Assembly (NCBI GenBank): GCA_016208645.1
Contig: JACQXP010000552.1
Location: 1-12,476 of the forward strand
Source of the DNA: Candidatus Methylomirabilota bacterium
GTDB lineage: Bacteria; Methylomirabilota; Methylomirabilia; Methylomirabilales; 2-02-FULL-66-22
Direction of reading: 5' to 3'
DNA length: 12,476 nt
How positions within the stretch are numbered: the stretch's first letter is position 1; every line of letters begins with the position of its first letter. The translations under genes and the position numbers were made by a program. The notes under the pieces were generated by a model. It was not told where the DNA came from. It searched no databases and worked only from the letters and a program-made list of their open reading frames with translations. Positions 1 through 9,062 of the stretch are shown here, piece by piece.

Positions 1-99
1 CGGGGGGCCAACGCCATCATTGCCCTGCGCTGTTCCAAGCTGAGTGGCCGCTTCGAGGATTTCTGGGAGCGCCGCGCCCAGAGCCGCGTGGCCTCATGA
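1..99 (+). CDS. C-terminal end of a probable transposase (ISKra4-like), partial
   Basis: An open frame enters the window from the left and stops at TGA 97-99, giving 32 residues rich in Ala, Leu and Arg and ending in FEDFWERRAQSRVAS. The pattern of a Gly-Ala-Asn-Ala start, an Ala-Leu-Arg-Cys stretch, then Ser-Gly-Arg-Phe and a Trp-Glu-Arg-Arg ending is one I associate with the C-termini of ISKra4-type transposases; this is recognition from memory of a short fragment. It is not the DnaA C-terminus, which would show the helix-turn-helix signature with GGRDHST. If the call is right, an insertion sequence lies immediately upstream of the origin. The catalytic region and the left end are outside the window, so activity cannot be judged. 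Confidence 0.5.
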   Translation, partial: RGANAIIALRCSKLSGRFEDFWERRAQSRVAS

Positions 100-380
100 T
101 CCCTTTCTCACAAATCTGTCGTGCACCCTCGCGTGTTTCGCGGTGTGGCGCGCCGCTGAGCCTCCATGCGGGGGCTGACAGCTCAACGGGCCGGGCACGT
201 GGGCCGGGGGGCCACACGATCTCGCGACACCGCCACCCACCGGGATCCGTCGTGTCGCCTTCCGCCAGGGGGTGCGTCATCCAAGCCGAGCCTCTCAGCC
301 CCCATCCGCTGATGGGCGGCGCTGGTGGTGGTGAGTGGCGGGCATCCCGCCCGTGCGTTGCCACAACACAAAATAGCCGT
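100..380. other. gene-free GC-rich stretch with small hairpins, between transposase end and origin
   Basis: I see no convincing gene here. Visible structure: a 7-bp inverted repeat, GCGACAC at 224-230 with GTGTCGC at 252-258; a hairpin CCCATC 301-306 / GATGGG 311-316 that can be extended outward past a bulge to 298-320; and GGCGGG 337-342 / CCCGCC 346-351 with a 3-base loop. None is followed by a T-run, so they are poor intrinsic terminators. The right-hand end of the putative insertion sequence should fall in this stretch, but it cannot be placed without the left terminal repeat. Confidence 0.4.
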
Positions 381-409
381 AACTAGTTGATTCTACAATG
401 TAAGACAAC

Positions 410-429
410 TTATCCACATGTGTGGAAAA
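410..429. promoter_or_regulatory. inverted pair of DnaA boxes
   Basis: A consensus box TTATCCACA (410-418, plus strand) is separated by 2 bases from TGTGGAAAA (421-429), which reads TTTTCCACA on the minus strand. A third, weaker minus-strand box TTACACACA is at 433-441. These are the strongest DnaA-binding candidates in the window and probably the core initiator-binding sites. Confidence 0.75.
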
Positions 430-532
430 GCCTGTGTGTAACTCCCGGGCCCCGTCGGGGCCCCCTGTCCGGCGTGGATCCCCACCCGGTTCCGGTAATG
501 TGGCATCCCGCGTGGCATTTCGGAACCTTTCG

Positions 533-562
533 TTGACATCCTGTGGTGCGCTTTGCTAGTAT
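533..562 (+). promoter_or_regulatory. sigma70-type promoter candidate ahead of dnaN
   Basis: A perfect -35 hexamer TTGACA (533-538) is followed after 18 bases by TAGTAT (557-562), a 4-of-6 match to TATAAT. Transcription would run toward dnaN, leaving a leader of about 310 bases that crosses the DnaA-like boxes at 594, 655 and 709. DnaA bound there could influence dnaN expression; that consequence is inference. Confidence 0.55.
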
Positions 563-744
563 TTGGTGTTCAAACAGGGGGGGTTACGCGGCGCTTTCCA
601 CACGGATTCGCTTCCCGGGCGCGGACCGCCCTTTCGGCGGGGAGGTCGGCTATTTCATCCACAGGAAGACAGCCCGTTCAAGGGCCGGTAATTCGTCTCG
701 TTACCGAATTGTCCACGTATCCCCCCTTGCCTACGGTTACTCCG

Positions 745-779
745 ACTAGTTTTTTATATCACCTCTCTTATTTTGTAGC
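745..779. other. AT-rich tract, candidate DNA unwinding element
   Basis: A stretch made mostly of T and A, including TTTTTTATAT around 750-759 and TTATTTTGTA at 768-777, stands out against the GC-rich surroundings. It follows the DnaA-like box at 709-717 and a C-run at 721-726, an order reminiscent of the basal unwinding unit described in Bacillus oriC. CTA triplets occur at 731 and 746 but no regular trio array is evident. Confidence 0.45.
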
Positions 780-876
780 TCTGACTGTTCGTGAATGAGA
801 GGATGTTTCGAGGTCAAGCTCCACGCATTCCCCGCCACCAAGGCACGTGTGATTACACGCAGAGAAAGGAAGGCTC

Positions 877-1980
877 ATGCACATTCGTGTTGAGCGGGAC
901 GCCTTCGTAGACGCCTTGGGACCGGTGCAGGGAGTGGTAGAGGCGAAAAAGACGCTCCCTATCCTTTCGCACTTCCTGCTGGAGGCCAGCCCAGACGGTG
1001 TCTGGTTGTTTGGAACGGACCTCGACGTGGGGTTGCGCCGAGGGATGACCGCAGAGGTCGCCACGCCGGGCGCGGTCGCGTTGTCGGCCAAGAAGCTGTA
1101 CGAGATCGCGCGGGAGTTACCCCAGGCCACGGTAGAGTTGCAGGCGGACGCGGACCTGCAGGTGGCCATTCGTTGCCAGCGATCCAGCTTCCGCATGAAG
1201 GGGCTCCCGCGGGACGAGTTTCCCTCCCTACCGGACCTCAAGGGGGACGACAGGATCACGCTGGAGACACGGCTCTTCCGGGATATGCTTCGGAAGACGC
1301 TGTTTGCCGTCTCCTCGGATCAGACGCGCTACGCGCTGACGGGCGTGATGGTGCAAGTGCAGGCCGAGGAGATCCGGATGGTGGCCACGGATGGGCACCG
1401 GCTGGCCCTGGTGCGGGCGCCGCGGCGGGCGGGAAAGGGCGGCGACACGCTGGAGGCGCTCGTGCCCAAGAAGGCCATGGTCGAGGCGGCCAAGATCACG
1501 CGGGACGACGGGGGGGACGTCCAGGTGTGGCTGGCGGAGAATCAACTCATCCTCCAGCAGGAGGCGAGCACCCTGGTCGCCCGTTTGATCGACGGGCAGT
1601 TCCCGAATTACGATCAGGTGATCCCCGTCCCGGGCCCGCGCAAGATCATCCTCGGCAGGGAGGCCCTGCAGGGAGCGCTGCGGCGCACGTCCGCCATCAT
1701 GGGAGAGCGAACGACGGCCACGGAGTTCGAGTTCCGGCCCGGCCGCGTTCTTGTCTCCTGCATCAACATGGACCTCGGCGAGGCGCACGAGGAAATCGAG
1801 GCGACGTACGACGGCGACGGGTTCAAGGCTGGCTTCAATGCGCGGTACCTGTTGGAGTTCCTGGGGGCCATTGACGCCGCAGAGGTGGCCTTGCACATCA
1901 CGGACCCGCTGAGCCCGGCGCTGTTTCAAGCGGCCGGCGACGATGCGTACGGCTGCGTGATCATGCCGATGCGCCTCTAG
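877..1980 (+). CDS. dnaN: DNA polymerase III subunit beta (sliding clamp)
   Basis: The 367-residue product matches the usual length of the bacterial beta clamp, the ring-shaped dimer that tethers DNA polymerase III to DNA. Family marks are an N-terminal VEAKKTLPILSHFLLEA segment (residues 21-37), ATDGHRLALV (170-179) in the middle domain and the terminal MPMRL, whose residues help form the protein-binding pocket. Three similar domains of about 120 residues fit the length. The ATG at 877 is preceded by AAGGAAGG (866-873), a good ribosome binding site. A small inverted repeat CGTGT/ACACG with a GATT loop (846-859) lies just before it. The gene is the first after the origin region and is separated from gyrB by a structured gap. 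recF, often the next gene, is missing here. Confidence 0.97.
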   Translation: MHIRVERDAFVDALGPVQGVVEAKKTLPILSHFLLEASPDGVWLFGTDLDVGLRRGMTAEVATPGAVALSAKKLYEIARELPQATVELQADADLQVAIRCQRSSFRMKGLPRDEFPSLPDLKGDDRITLETRLFRDMLRKTLFAVSSDQTRYALTGVMVQVQAEEIRMVATDGHRLALVRAPRRAGKGGDTLEALVPKKAMVEAAKITRDDGGDVQVWLAENQLILQQEASTLVARLIDGQFPNYDQVIPVPGPRKIILGREALQGALRRTSAIMGERTTATEFEFRPGRVLVSCINMDLGEAHEEIEATYDGDGFKAGFNARYLLEFLGAIDAAEVALHITDPLSPALFQAAGDDAYGCVIMPMRL

Positions 1981-2120
1981 CGCGGGCGGGGACGCGGCGA
2001 GGGGCGGCGTCGGGACACGAGACGGCCGGCAGGCCGCGGGATGGTGGCGGACGCACGGAGGTTCGCAGGGCGGGGCAGGCAGAGGAACGAGAACGCGAGG
2101 GGGACGCCCGTCCCCGTAAG

Positions 2121-2187
2121 GCCCTCCACTCCTTCGGCCCGCGGACGCTTCAGTCGCGGCAGCGGGCAGGGGCTGGAGGGTTTCTTG
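2121..2187 (+). terminator. possible terminator or structured leader between dnaN and gyrB
   Basis: Nested inverted repeats can fold: CCCTCCA 2122-2128 with TGGAGGG 2174-2180, and inside them GCCCGC 2137-2142 with GCGGGC 2162-2167. The outer arm is followed by TTTCTTG, a short T-rich tail. A separate small hairpin, GGGGAC 2100-2105 with GTCCCC 2110-2115, lies just upstream. This could end dnaN transcripts or attenuate gyrB; the interrupted T-tail makes a classical terminator uncertain. The rest of the gap (1981-2242) holds no gene I can support. Confidence 0.35.
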
Positions 2188-2242
2188 TGCGACGGGGGCT
2201 GCGGAGAGGATGCACCCGGCCGCCCGCGCCTTACGAGGAGAT

Positions 2243-4689
<2,447 letters not shown>

Positions 4690-4690
<1 letters not shown>

Positions 4691-4783
4691 GTTCGCGGTT
4701 GGGAACCCCGACCCGCGAACCAGCAAACGGTGGGGGCTTCGGGGCTCTGAACCTCGAACGTCGAACGGTGAACCGGCAAACCG
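4690..4783. repeat. 7-base-periodic intergenic repeat with fold-back, GAAC type
   Basis: Between gyrB and gyrA, GAAC recurs at 4749, 4756, 4763 and 4770, and CAAAC follows at 4777, all exactly 7 bases apart. The 5' part carries the complementary GTTC type and forms a hairpin with GGTTCGCGG (4690-4698) against CCGCGAACC (4713-4721); GGG 4701-4703 and CCC 4706-4708 can pair inside the loop. The element starts on the last base of the gyrB stop codon and ends just before the gyrA ribosome binding site. A 7-base period argues against coding. It shares its design, but not its sequence, with the repeats at 8988, 9928 and 10363. Confidence 0.65.
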
Positions 4784-4804
4784 CCGGGGAGGAACGCGGC
4801 ACCC

Positions 4805-7306
4805 GTGCCCGAAGGGAACGACAGCATCGCCCAGCAGCGCATCGGCGAGGTCCACCCGACCGACATCCACGAGGAGATGCGCCGGTCGTACCTGGACTAC
4901 GCCATGAGCGTCATCATCGGCCGCGCCCTGCCGGACGTGCGCGACGGCCTGAAGCCGGTGCACCGGCGCGTGCTGTACGCCATGGACGAGATGGGGCTGG
5001 CCTTCAACCGCCCCTACCGCAAGGCGGCGCGCGTGGTGGGCGACGTCCTGGGGAAGTACCACCCCCACGGGGATGCGGCGGTCTACGACACCACCGTGCG
5101 GATGGTTCAGGACTTCTCCATGCGCTACCCCCTGATCGACGGGCAGGGGAACTTCGGCTCCGTGGACGGGGACGCCCCCGCGGCCATGCGGTACACCGAG
5201 GTGCGGCTGGCCCGCGTGGCGCACGAGATGCTGCGGGACATCGACAAGGAGACGGTGGACTTCGTCCCCAACTACGACGAGTCCACGCAGGAGCCGGCGC
5301 TCCTGCCGGCCGCCCTGCCGAACCTGCTGGTCAACGGCTCGTCGGGGATCGCCGTGGGGATGGCCACCAACATCCCGCCCCACAACCTGAGCGAGGTGGT
5401 GGATGCGGTCCTCCTGCAGCTCGACACCCCGGAGGTCGCCCTGGATGAGCTGATGCAGGTGCTGCCCGGCCCGGACTTCCCCACGGCCGGGTACATCCAC
5501 GGCCGGCAGGGGATCCTGGACGCCTACCGCACCGGTCGCGGCCTGGTCCAGATGCGGGCCAAGGCGGTGGTGGAGAAGGGGCGGGGCGGCCGCGAGAACA
5601 TCATCGTCACCGAGCTGCCCTATCAGGTGAACAAGGCCAAACTGGTGGAGCGGATGGCGGAGCTGATCCGCGAGAAGAAGATCGACGGGGTCGCGGATCT
5701 GCGGGACGAGTCCGACCGGGAGGGGATGCGGATCGTCCTGGAGCTGAAGAAGGACGAGCCGGCGCCCCCCATCCTGAACTCCCTGTATAAGCACACGGCC
5801 ATGCAGTCCACCTTCGGCGTGATCATGCTGGCCCTGGTGGACAAGCAGCCCAGGGTCCTCACCCTCCAGGAGACGATCGGGCACTTCATCGAGCACCGGA
5901 AGACCGTGGTCGTCCGGCGCACCCGGTACGAGCTGCGCCAGGCGGAGGCGCGGGCCCACATCCTGGAGGGCTACCGCATCGCCCTGGACCACCTGGACGC
6001 GGTGATCCAGCTCATCCGGCGGTCCCGCTCCGCGGACGAGGCCCGGGCCGGCCTGGTGGAACAGTTCGGTATGACCGAGATCCAGGCCCAAGCGGTGCTG
6101 GACCTGCGCCTCCAGCGGCTGACCCAGTTGGAGCGCCAGAAGATCCAGGACGAGTACCAGGAGACCATCCAGCTCATCGCCCGGCTGCAGGCCATCCTGG
6201 GGAACGAGGCGCTGGTGCGGGAGATCATTCGCGAGGAACTTCTGGCCCTGAAAGCGCAGTACGGCGACCCCCGCCGCACCGAGATCCTGGAGGAGACGGC
6301 CGAGATCTCCTTCGAGGACATGGTGGCCGACGAGGAGATGGTGGTGACCGTCTCCCACGGCGGCTACATCAAGCGCAGCCCCCTGACCGTGTACCGGGCC
6401 CAGCGGCGCGGCGGCAAGGGCATGGCCGGGATGGCCACCAAGGAAGAGGACTACGTGGAGTACCTGTTCGTGGCCACGACTCACAGCTACCTCCTGCTGT
6501 TCACCAATCTGGGCCGCGTGCACTGGCTGAAGGTGCACGAGATCCCGCAGTTGGGCCGGGCAGCCAAGGGGAAGGCACTGGTGAACTTCCTGCAGGTGCA
6601 GTCGGGGGAGATGGTCACGGCCATGATCCCGATCCGCCAGTTCGAGGTGGACAAGTACCTGGTGATGGCCACGCGGCGGGGCGTGGTGAAGAAGACGGAG
6701 CTCTCCGCCTACGCCAACCCCCGCGCCGGGGGGATCATCGCCCTCAGCCTGGACGAGGGGGACGAGCTGATCGCCGTGCGCCTGACCAGCGGGCGGGACG
6801 AGGTGTTCCTGGCCACGCGACAGGGGATGGCCATCCGCTTCGAGGAGAGCGAGGTGCGCCCCATCGGCCGCGCGGGCCGCGGCGTGAACGGCATCGCGCT
6901 GGAGGAGGGGGACGAGGTCGTCGTGGCCGAGGTGGTCCGGCCCGGCACCGCCATCCTCACCGTGAACGAGCGGGGCTACGGCAAGCGCACCGAGCTGGAG
7001 GAATACCGCCTGCAGGGCCGCGGGGGCAAGGGCATCATCAACGTGCGCGTGACCGAGAAGAACGGCCCCGTGGTCGGCGCGCTGCAGGTCCAGGAACAGG
7101 ACCAGGTCATGATGATCTCCCAGGAGGGGAAGGTGACCCGCCTGCACGTTCGGGAGATCAGCGTGATCGGCCGGGCCACGCAGGGGGTCCGCCTGCAGGG
7201 CCTGGAGGAGGGCGACCGGGTCGCCGCCGTCACCAGCCTGGTGGCCGACGAGTCGGACGGCGAGGCGGGCGGGCCCGCGCCGGCGGCGGACGGGGCCGTG
7301 GGATAG
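4805..7306 (+). CDS. gyrA: DNA gyrase subunit A
   Basis: GyrA cuts and rejoins DNA and wraps it to give negative supercoiling. The 833-residue product begins with EEMRRSYLDYAMSVIIGRALPD-like family sequence near residues 23-44, has the active-site tyrosine at 130 in AAMRYTEVRL, and a C-terminal beta-pinwheel domain from about 505. That domain carries the GyrA box QRRGGKG at 533-539, which separates gyrase from topoisomerase IV ParC. A related RGGKG occurs at 739-743. In the quinolone region HPHGDAAVYD (86-95) the residue equivalent to E. coli Ser83 is Ala91, while the equivalent of Asp87 is kept (Asp95). The start is GTG with GGGGAGGA (4786-4793) 11 bases ahead; the next in-frame ATG (4877) would remove conserved sequence. 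The tail after about residue 814 is low complexity. serS follows after 25 bases. Confidence 0.96.
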   Translation: MPEGNDSIAQQRIGEVHPTDIHEEMRRSYLDYAMSVIIGRALPDVRDGLKPVHRRVLYAMDEMGLAFNRPYRKAARVVGDVLGKYHPHGDAAVYDTTVRMVQDFSMRYPLIDGQGNFGSVDGDAPAAMRYTEVRLARVAHEMLRDIDKETVDFVPNYDESTQEPALLPAALPNLLVNGSSGIAVGMATNIPPHNLSEVVDAVLLQLDTPEVALDELMQVLPGPDFPTAGYIHGRQGILDAYRTGRGLVQMRAKAVVEKGRGGRENIIVTELPYQVNKAKLVERMAELIREKKIDGVADLRDESDREGMRIVLELKKDEPAPPILNSLYKHTAMQSTFGVIMLALVDKQPRVLTLQETIGHFIEHRKTVVVRRTRYELRQAEARAHILEGYRIALDHLDAVIQLIRRSRSADEARAGLVEQFGMTEIQAQAVLDLRLQRLTQLERQKIQDEYQETIQLIARLQAILGNEALVREIIREELLALKAQYGDPRRTEILEETAEISFEDMVADEEMVVTVSHGGYIKRSPLTVYRAQRRGGKGMAGMATKEEDYVEYLFVATTHSYLLLFTNLGRVHWLKVHEIPQLGRAAKGKALVNFLQVQSGEMVTAMIPIRQFEVDKYLVMATRRGVVKKTELSAYANPRAGGIIALSLDEGDELIAVRLTSGRDEVFLATRQGMAIRFEESEVRPIGRAGRGVNGIALEEGDEVVVAEVVRPGTAILTVNERGYGKRTELEEYRLQGRGGKGIINVRVTEKNGPVVGALQVQEQDQVMMISQEGKVTRLHVREISVIGRATQGVRLQGLEEGDRVAAVTSLVADESDGEAGGPAPAADGAVG

Positions 7307-7331
7307 CGGCCGGACGAGGCGGAACGGCAGC

Positions 7332-8666
7332 GTGCTGGATCCCAAGTACGTCCGCGAGCATGTCGAGACGGTGGAGGCGGGCCTCCGCAGCCGGGGAGTG
7401 ACCCTCGCCCTGCAGGAGTTCCTGGCGGCTGACCTGGCCCGTCGTCGGCTGCTCTCCGAGGTCGAGCAGCTCAAGCACCGCCGCAATACCGCCTCCGAAG
7501 AGGTCGGCCAGCGCAAGCGGCAGGGGCGGGACGCCGGCGAGCTCATCGCCGAGATGCGGGAGCTGGGGGACCGGATCAAGAAGCTGGACGAGGAGGTGCG
7601 GGGCTGCGACGAGCACATCGAGGCGTTCCTGATGGGCCTGCCCAACCTGCCCCACCCGTCGGTCCCCGTCGGCGGGGACAGCACCGCGAACGTGGAGATG
7701 CGGCGGCGGGGCGAGCCGCGGCGCTTCGACTTCCCGGCCAGGCCGCACTGGGAGATCGGGGAGGCGCTGGGCCTCCTCGACTTCGAGCGCGCTGCGCGAA
7801 TGTCCCAGGCGCGCTTCGTCGTCCTGACCGGCGCGGGCGCGCGACTGGAGCGGGCGCTGATCAATTTCATGCTGGACCTGCACACCAGGGAGCACGGCTA
7901 CACAGAGGTATTCCCGCCGCTCCTGGTGAATGCGGCGGCCATGACCGGCACGGGCCAGCTCCCCAAGTTCGCCGAGGAGCTCTTCAAGACGAAGGACGAG
8001 TCCCTGTACATGATTCCGACCGCGGAGGTCCCCGTCACCAATCTGCACCGGGAGGAGATCCTGCCGCCGGGGACGCTCCCCCTCTCCTACGTGGCCTTCA
8101 CGCCCTGCTTCCGCCGGGAGGCGGGGTCCCACGGCAAGGATACCCGCGGGCTCATCCGGCAGCACCAGTTCAACAAGGTCGAGCTGGTGAAGCTCACCCA
8201 GGCCGACCGGTCCTACGAGGCGTTGGAGCAGATGACCCGCGACGCCGAGGCGGTGCTGCAGCGCCTCGGCCTGCCATACCGGGTGGTGGTCCTCTGCACG
8301 GGGGATCTGGGGTTCGCCGCGGCCAAGACCTACGACATCGAGGTCTGGCTGCCCAGCCAGTCCGCCTCTCCGAAGGAGTCCGGCACCCACGCCGATGCCG
8401 TGGGTGCCCGGGGGATCGGCGGATACCGGGAGATCTCCTCCATCAGCAACTGCGAGGCCTTCCAGGCCCGGCGGGCCGACATCCGGTATCGCCCGGCACC
8501 CACGGCGCCCGTGGAGTACGTGCACACGCTGAACGGCTCGGGGGTGGCGGTCGGGCGGGCCTGGCTCGCCATCCTCGAGAACTATCAGGAGGCGGACGGA
8601 AGCGTCCGCATCCCAGAGGCCCTCCGCCCGTACATGGACGGGCAGGAGCGGATCGGCAAGCCCTAG
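7332..8666 (+). CDS. serS: seryl-tRNA synthetase
   Basis: This cytoplasmic class II synthetase attaches serine to tRNA-Ser. The 444-residue product has the N-terminal antiparallel coiled-coil arm (about 30-100, rich in Arg, Glu and Leu) that grips the long variable arm of tRNA-Ser. The catalytic domain follows: PTAEVP (229-234), motif 2 with FTPCFRREAGSHGKDTRGL (256-274) and HQFNKVE (278-284), and motif 3 with LNGSGVAVGRAWLAILENY (400-418). The start is GTG, giving the family-typical MLDPKYVRE; GAGG (7316-7319) is a weak, distant ribosome binding site. Odd point: where most SerRS have about two residues between LPxQ and YREISS, this one has 21 (344-364), encoded by a palindrome-containing segment. 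Four tRNA-Ser genes, its substrates, follow. Confidence 0.96.
   Translation: MLDPKYVREHVETVEAGLRSRGVTLALQEFLAADLARRRLLSEVEQLKHRRNTASEEVGQRKRQGRDAGELIAEMRELGDRIKKLDEEVRGCDEHIEAFLMGLPNLPHPSVPVGGDSTANVEMRRRGEPRRFDFPARPHWEIGEALGLLDFERAARMSQARFVVLTGAGARLERALINFMLDLHTREHGYTEVFPPLLVNAAAMTGTGQLPKFAEELFKTKDESLYMIPTAEVPVTNLHREEILPPGTLPLSYVAFTPCFRREAGSHGKDTRGLIRQHQFNKVELVKLTQADRSYEALEQMTRDAEAVLQRLGLPYRVVVLCTGDLGFAAAKTYDIEVWLPSQSASPKESGTHADAVGARGIGGYREISSISNCEAFQARRADIRYRPAPTAPVEYVHTLNGSGVAVGRAWLAILENYQEADGSVRIPEALRPYMDGQERIGKP
8361..8423 (+). repeat. in-frame palindromic insertion within serS
   Basis: About 19 extra codons (residues 344-362) separate two SerRS blocks that are normally almost adjacent. 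The DNA contains a perfect 10-bp inverted repeat, GGCACCCACG 8382-8391 with CGTGGGTGCC 8399-8408 around a 7-base loop, a smaller hairpin CTCC 8368-8371 / GGAG 8375-8378, and outer 6-base arms TCCGCC 8361-8366 / GGCGGA 8418-8423. The frame is kept. It resembles palindromic elements that insert into coding sequence, as known in Rickettsia; the mobile origin is inference. Confidence 0.5.
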
Positions 8667-8705
8667 CCGTACGCGTTTCTGCTTCCCTTTGCCCGCGAGT
8701 TTTTC

Positions 8706-8711
8706 TATCAT
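8706..8711 (+). promoter_or_regulatory. possible -10 element ahead of the tRNA-Ser cluster
   Basis: TATCAT in a T-rich setting (8700-8711) downstream of serS resembles a -10 hexamer. No good -35 is visible at the expected distance (TTCCCT at 8683-8688 for a 17-base spacer), so this is weak. Two touching palindromes lie downstream, at 8734-8745 and 8746-8760. Confidence 0.25.
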
Positions 8712-8733
8712 CAGGGCCTTCCCTGTGGGAGAT

Positions 8734-8760
8734 CCGACCGGTCGGCCTCCCGCGGGGAGG
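8734..8760. repeat. two abutting palindromes upstream of the tRNA-Ser genes
   Basis: CCGACCGGTCGG (8734-8745) is a perfect 12-base palindrome. It is followed without a gap by CCTCCC 8746-8751 / GGGAGG 8755-8760 with a 3-base loop. No T-run follows, so it is not a classical terminator for serS. It could be a protein-binding site or a processing hairpin in the tRNA precursor. Confidence 0.4.
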
Positions 8761-8783
8761 CGGAACCGGGCGAGCGACGACAC

Positions 8784-8825
8784 GGAGGGGTGGCCGAGTG
8801 GTTGAAGGCGTCCCGCTTGAAACGG
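8784..8825 (+). pseudogene. truncated 5' copy of tRNA-Ser(UGA)
   Basis: These 42 bases are identical to the first 42 bases of the intact tRNA-Ser(UGA) gene at 8897: acceptor 5' strand, D arm and anticodon arm as far as the first part of its 3' strand. After that the sequence diverges; no variable arm, T arm or acceptor 3' strand follows, so it cannot be a working tRNA. The anticodon-stem 5' strand is instead complementary to new downstream sequence (CGTCCCGCT 8809-8817 with AGCGGGACG 8828-8836). A further D-arm-like GGTTGAAGG at 8844-8852 suggests more tRNA debris before the real gene. Confidence 0.7.
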
Positions 8826-8896
8826 CCAGCGGGACGTCCCAGCGGTTGAAGGGGCGCTCGCTGTCGGAGATGGCTGTCGCTGTCCAGGGAAGGCAT

Positions 8897-8982
8897 GGAG
8901 GGGTGGCCGAGTGGTTGAAGGCGTCCCGCTTGAAACGGGATGACCGCAAGGTCCGTGGGTTCGAATCCTACCCCCTCCGCCA
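8897..8982 (+). tRNA. tRNA-Ser(UGA)
   Basis: A full type II tRNA: acceptor GGAGGGG 8897-8903 pairs with CCCCTCC 8972-8978, with discriminator G 8979 and encoded CCA 8980-8982. The anticodon arm is TCCCG-CTTGAAA-CGGGA, giving anticodon TGA. A long variable arm with GACC/GGTC stem and the T loop TTCGAAT are present. By wobble it reads UCA and other UCN codons. Confidence 0.95.
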
Positions 8983-8987
8983 CCCAA

Positions 8988-9058
8988 GATTGGAGATTTT
9001 GGATTGAGGATTGTAGATTTCCCAATCTGAAATCCGAAAGCATCAATCTGAAATCAAC
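8988..9058. repeat. 7-base-periodic repeat, GATT/AATC type, between two tRNA-Ser genes
   Basis: GATT occurs at 8988, 8995, 9002, 9009 and 9016, five units exactly 7 bases apart. Its complement AATC then occurs at 9024, 9031, 9045 and 9052, again on a 7-base grid, with the degenerate AAGC at 9038. The two halves are therefore inverted and can fold together. The element fills the spacer: it begins 6 bases after the CCA of tRNA-Ser(UGA) and ends 4 bases before tRNA-Ser(GCU). Its A+T content contrasts with the surroundings. Confidence 0.75.
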
Positions 9059-9062
9059 ATAC

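Larger units (their letters stand above)
381..780. other. oriC: probable chromosomal replication origin (oriC)
   Basis: The region lies just upstream of dnaN, a common place for oriC. It carries a cluster of DnaA-box-like 9-mers: a perfect TTATCCACA at 410-418; TTTTCCACA on the minus strand at 421-429; TTACACACA on the minus strand at 433-441; CTTTCCACA at 594-602; TCATCCACA at 655-663; and TTGTCCACG at 709-717. An AT-rich tract at 745-779, unusual in this GC-rich window, follows the last box and could be the unwinding element. A GC-only palindrome (GGGCCCC 447-453 / GGGGCCC 457-463) sits beside the first boxes. No believable protein is encoded. Assignment rests on box clustering, the AT-rich tract and position; a skew plot was not possible here. 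Confidence 0.72.

Noticed and set aside
447..463. Intrinsic terminator at the GC palindrome in the origin
   Set aside because: The stem is perfect but has no T-run after it and sits beside DnaA boxes, so a role in origin structure is equally possible and termination is unsupported.
553..798. Small plus-strand open frames in the origin region
   Set aside because: They overlap DnaA boxes, a promoter and the AT-rich tract, have no good ribosome binding site or recognisable protein, and occur in two overlapping frames.
8784..8896. A second functional tRNA-Ser gene or an integrase attachment site
   Set aside because: The copy lacks the T arm and acceptor 3' strand, so it is not functional. An attachment duplication would normally repeat the 3' end, and no integrase is nearby.
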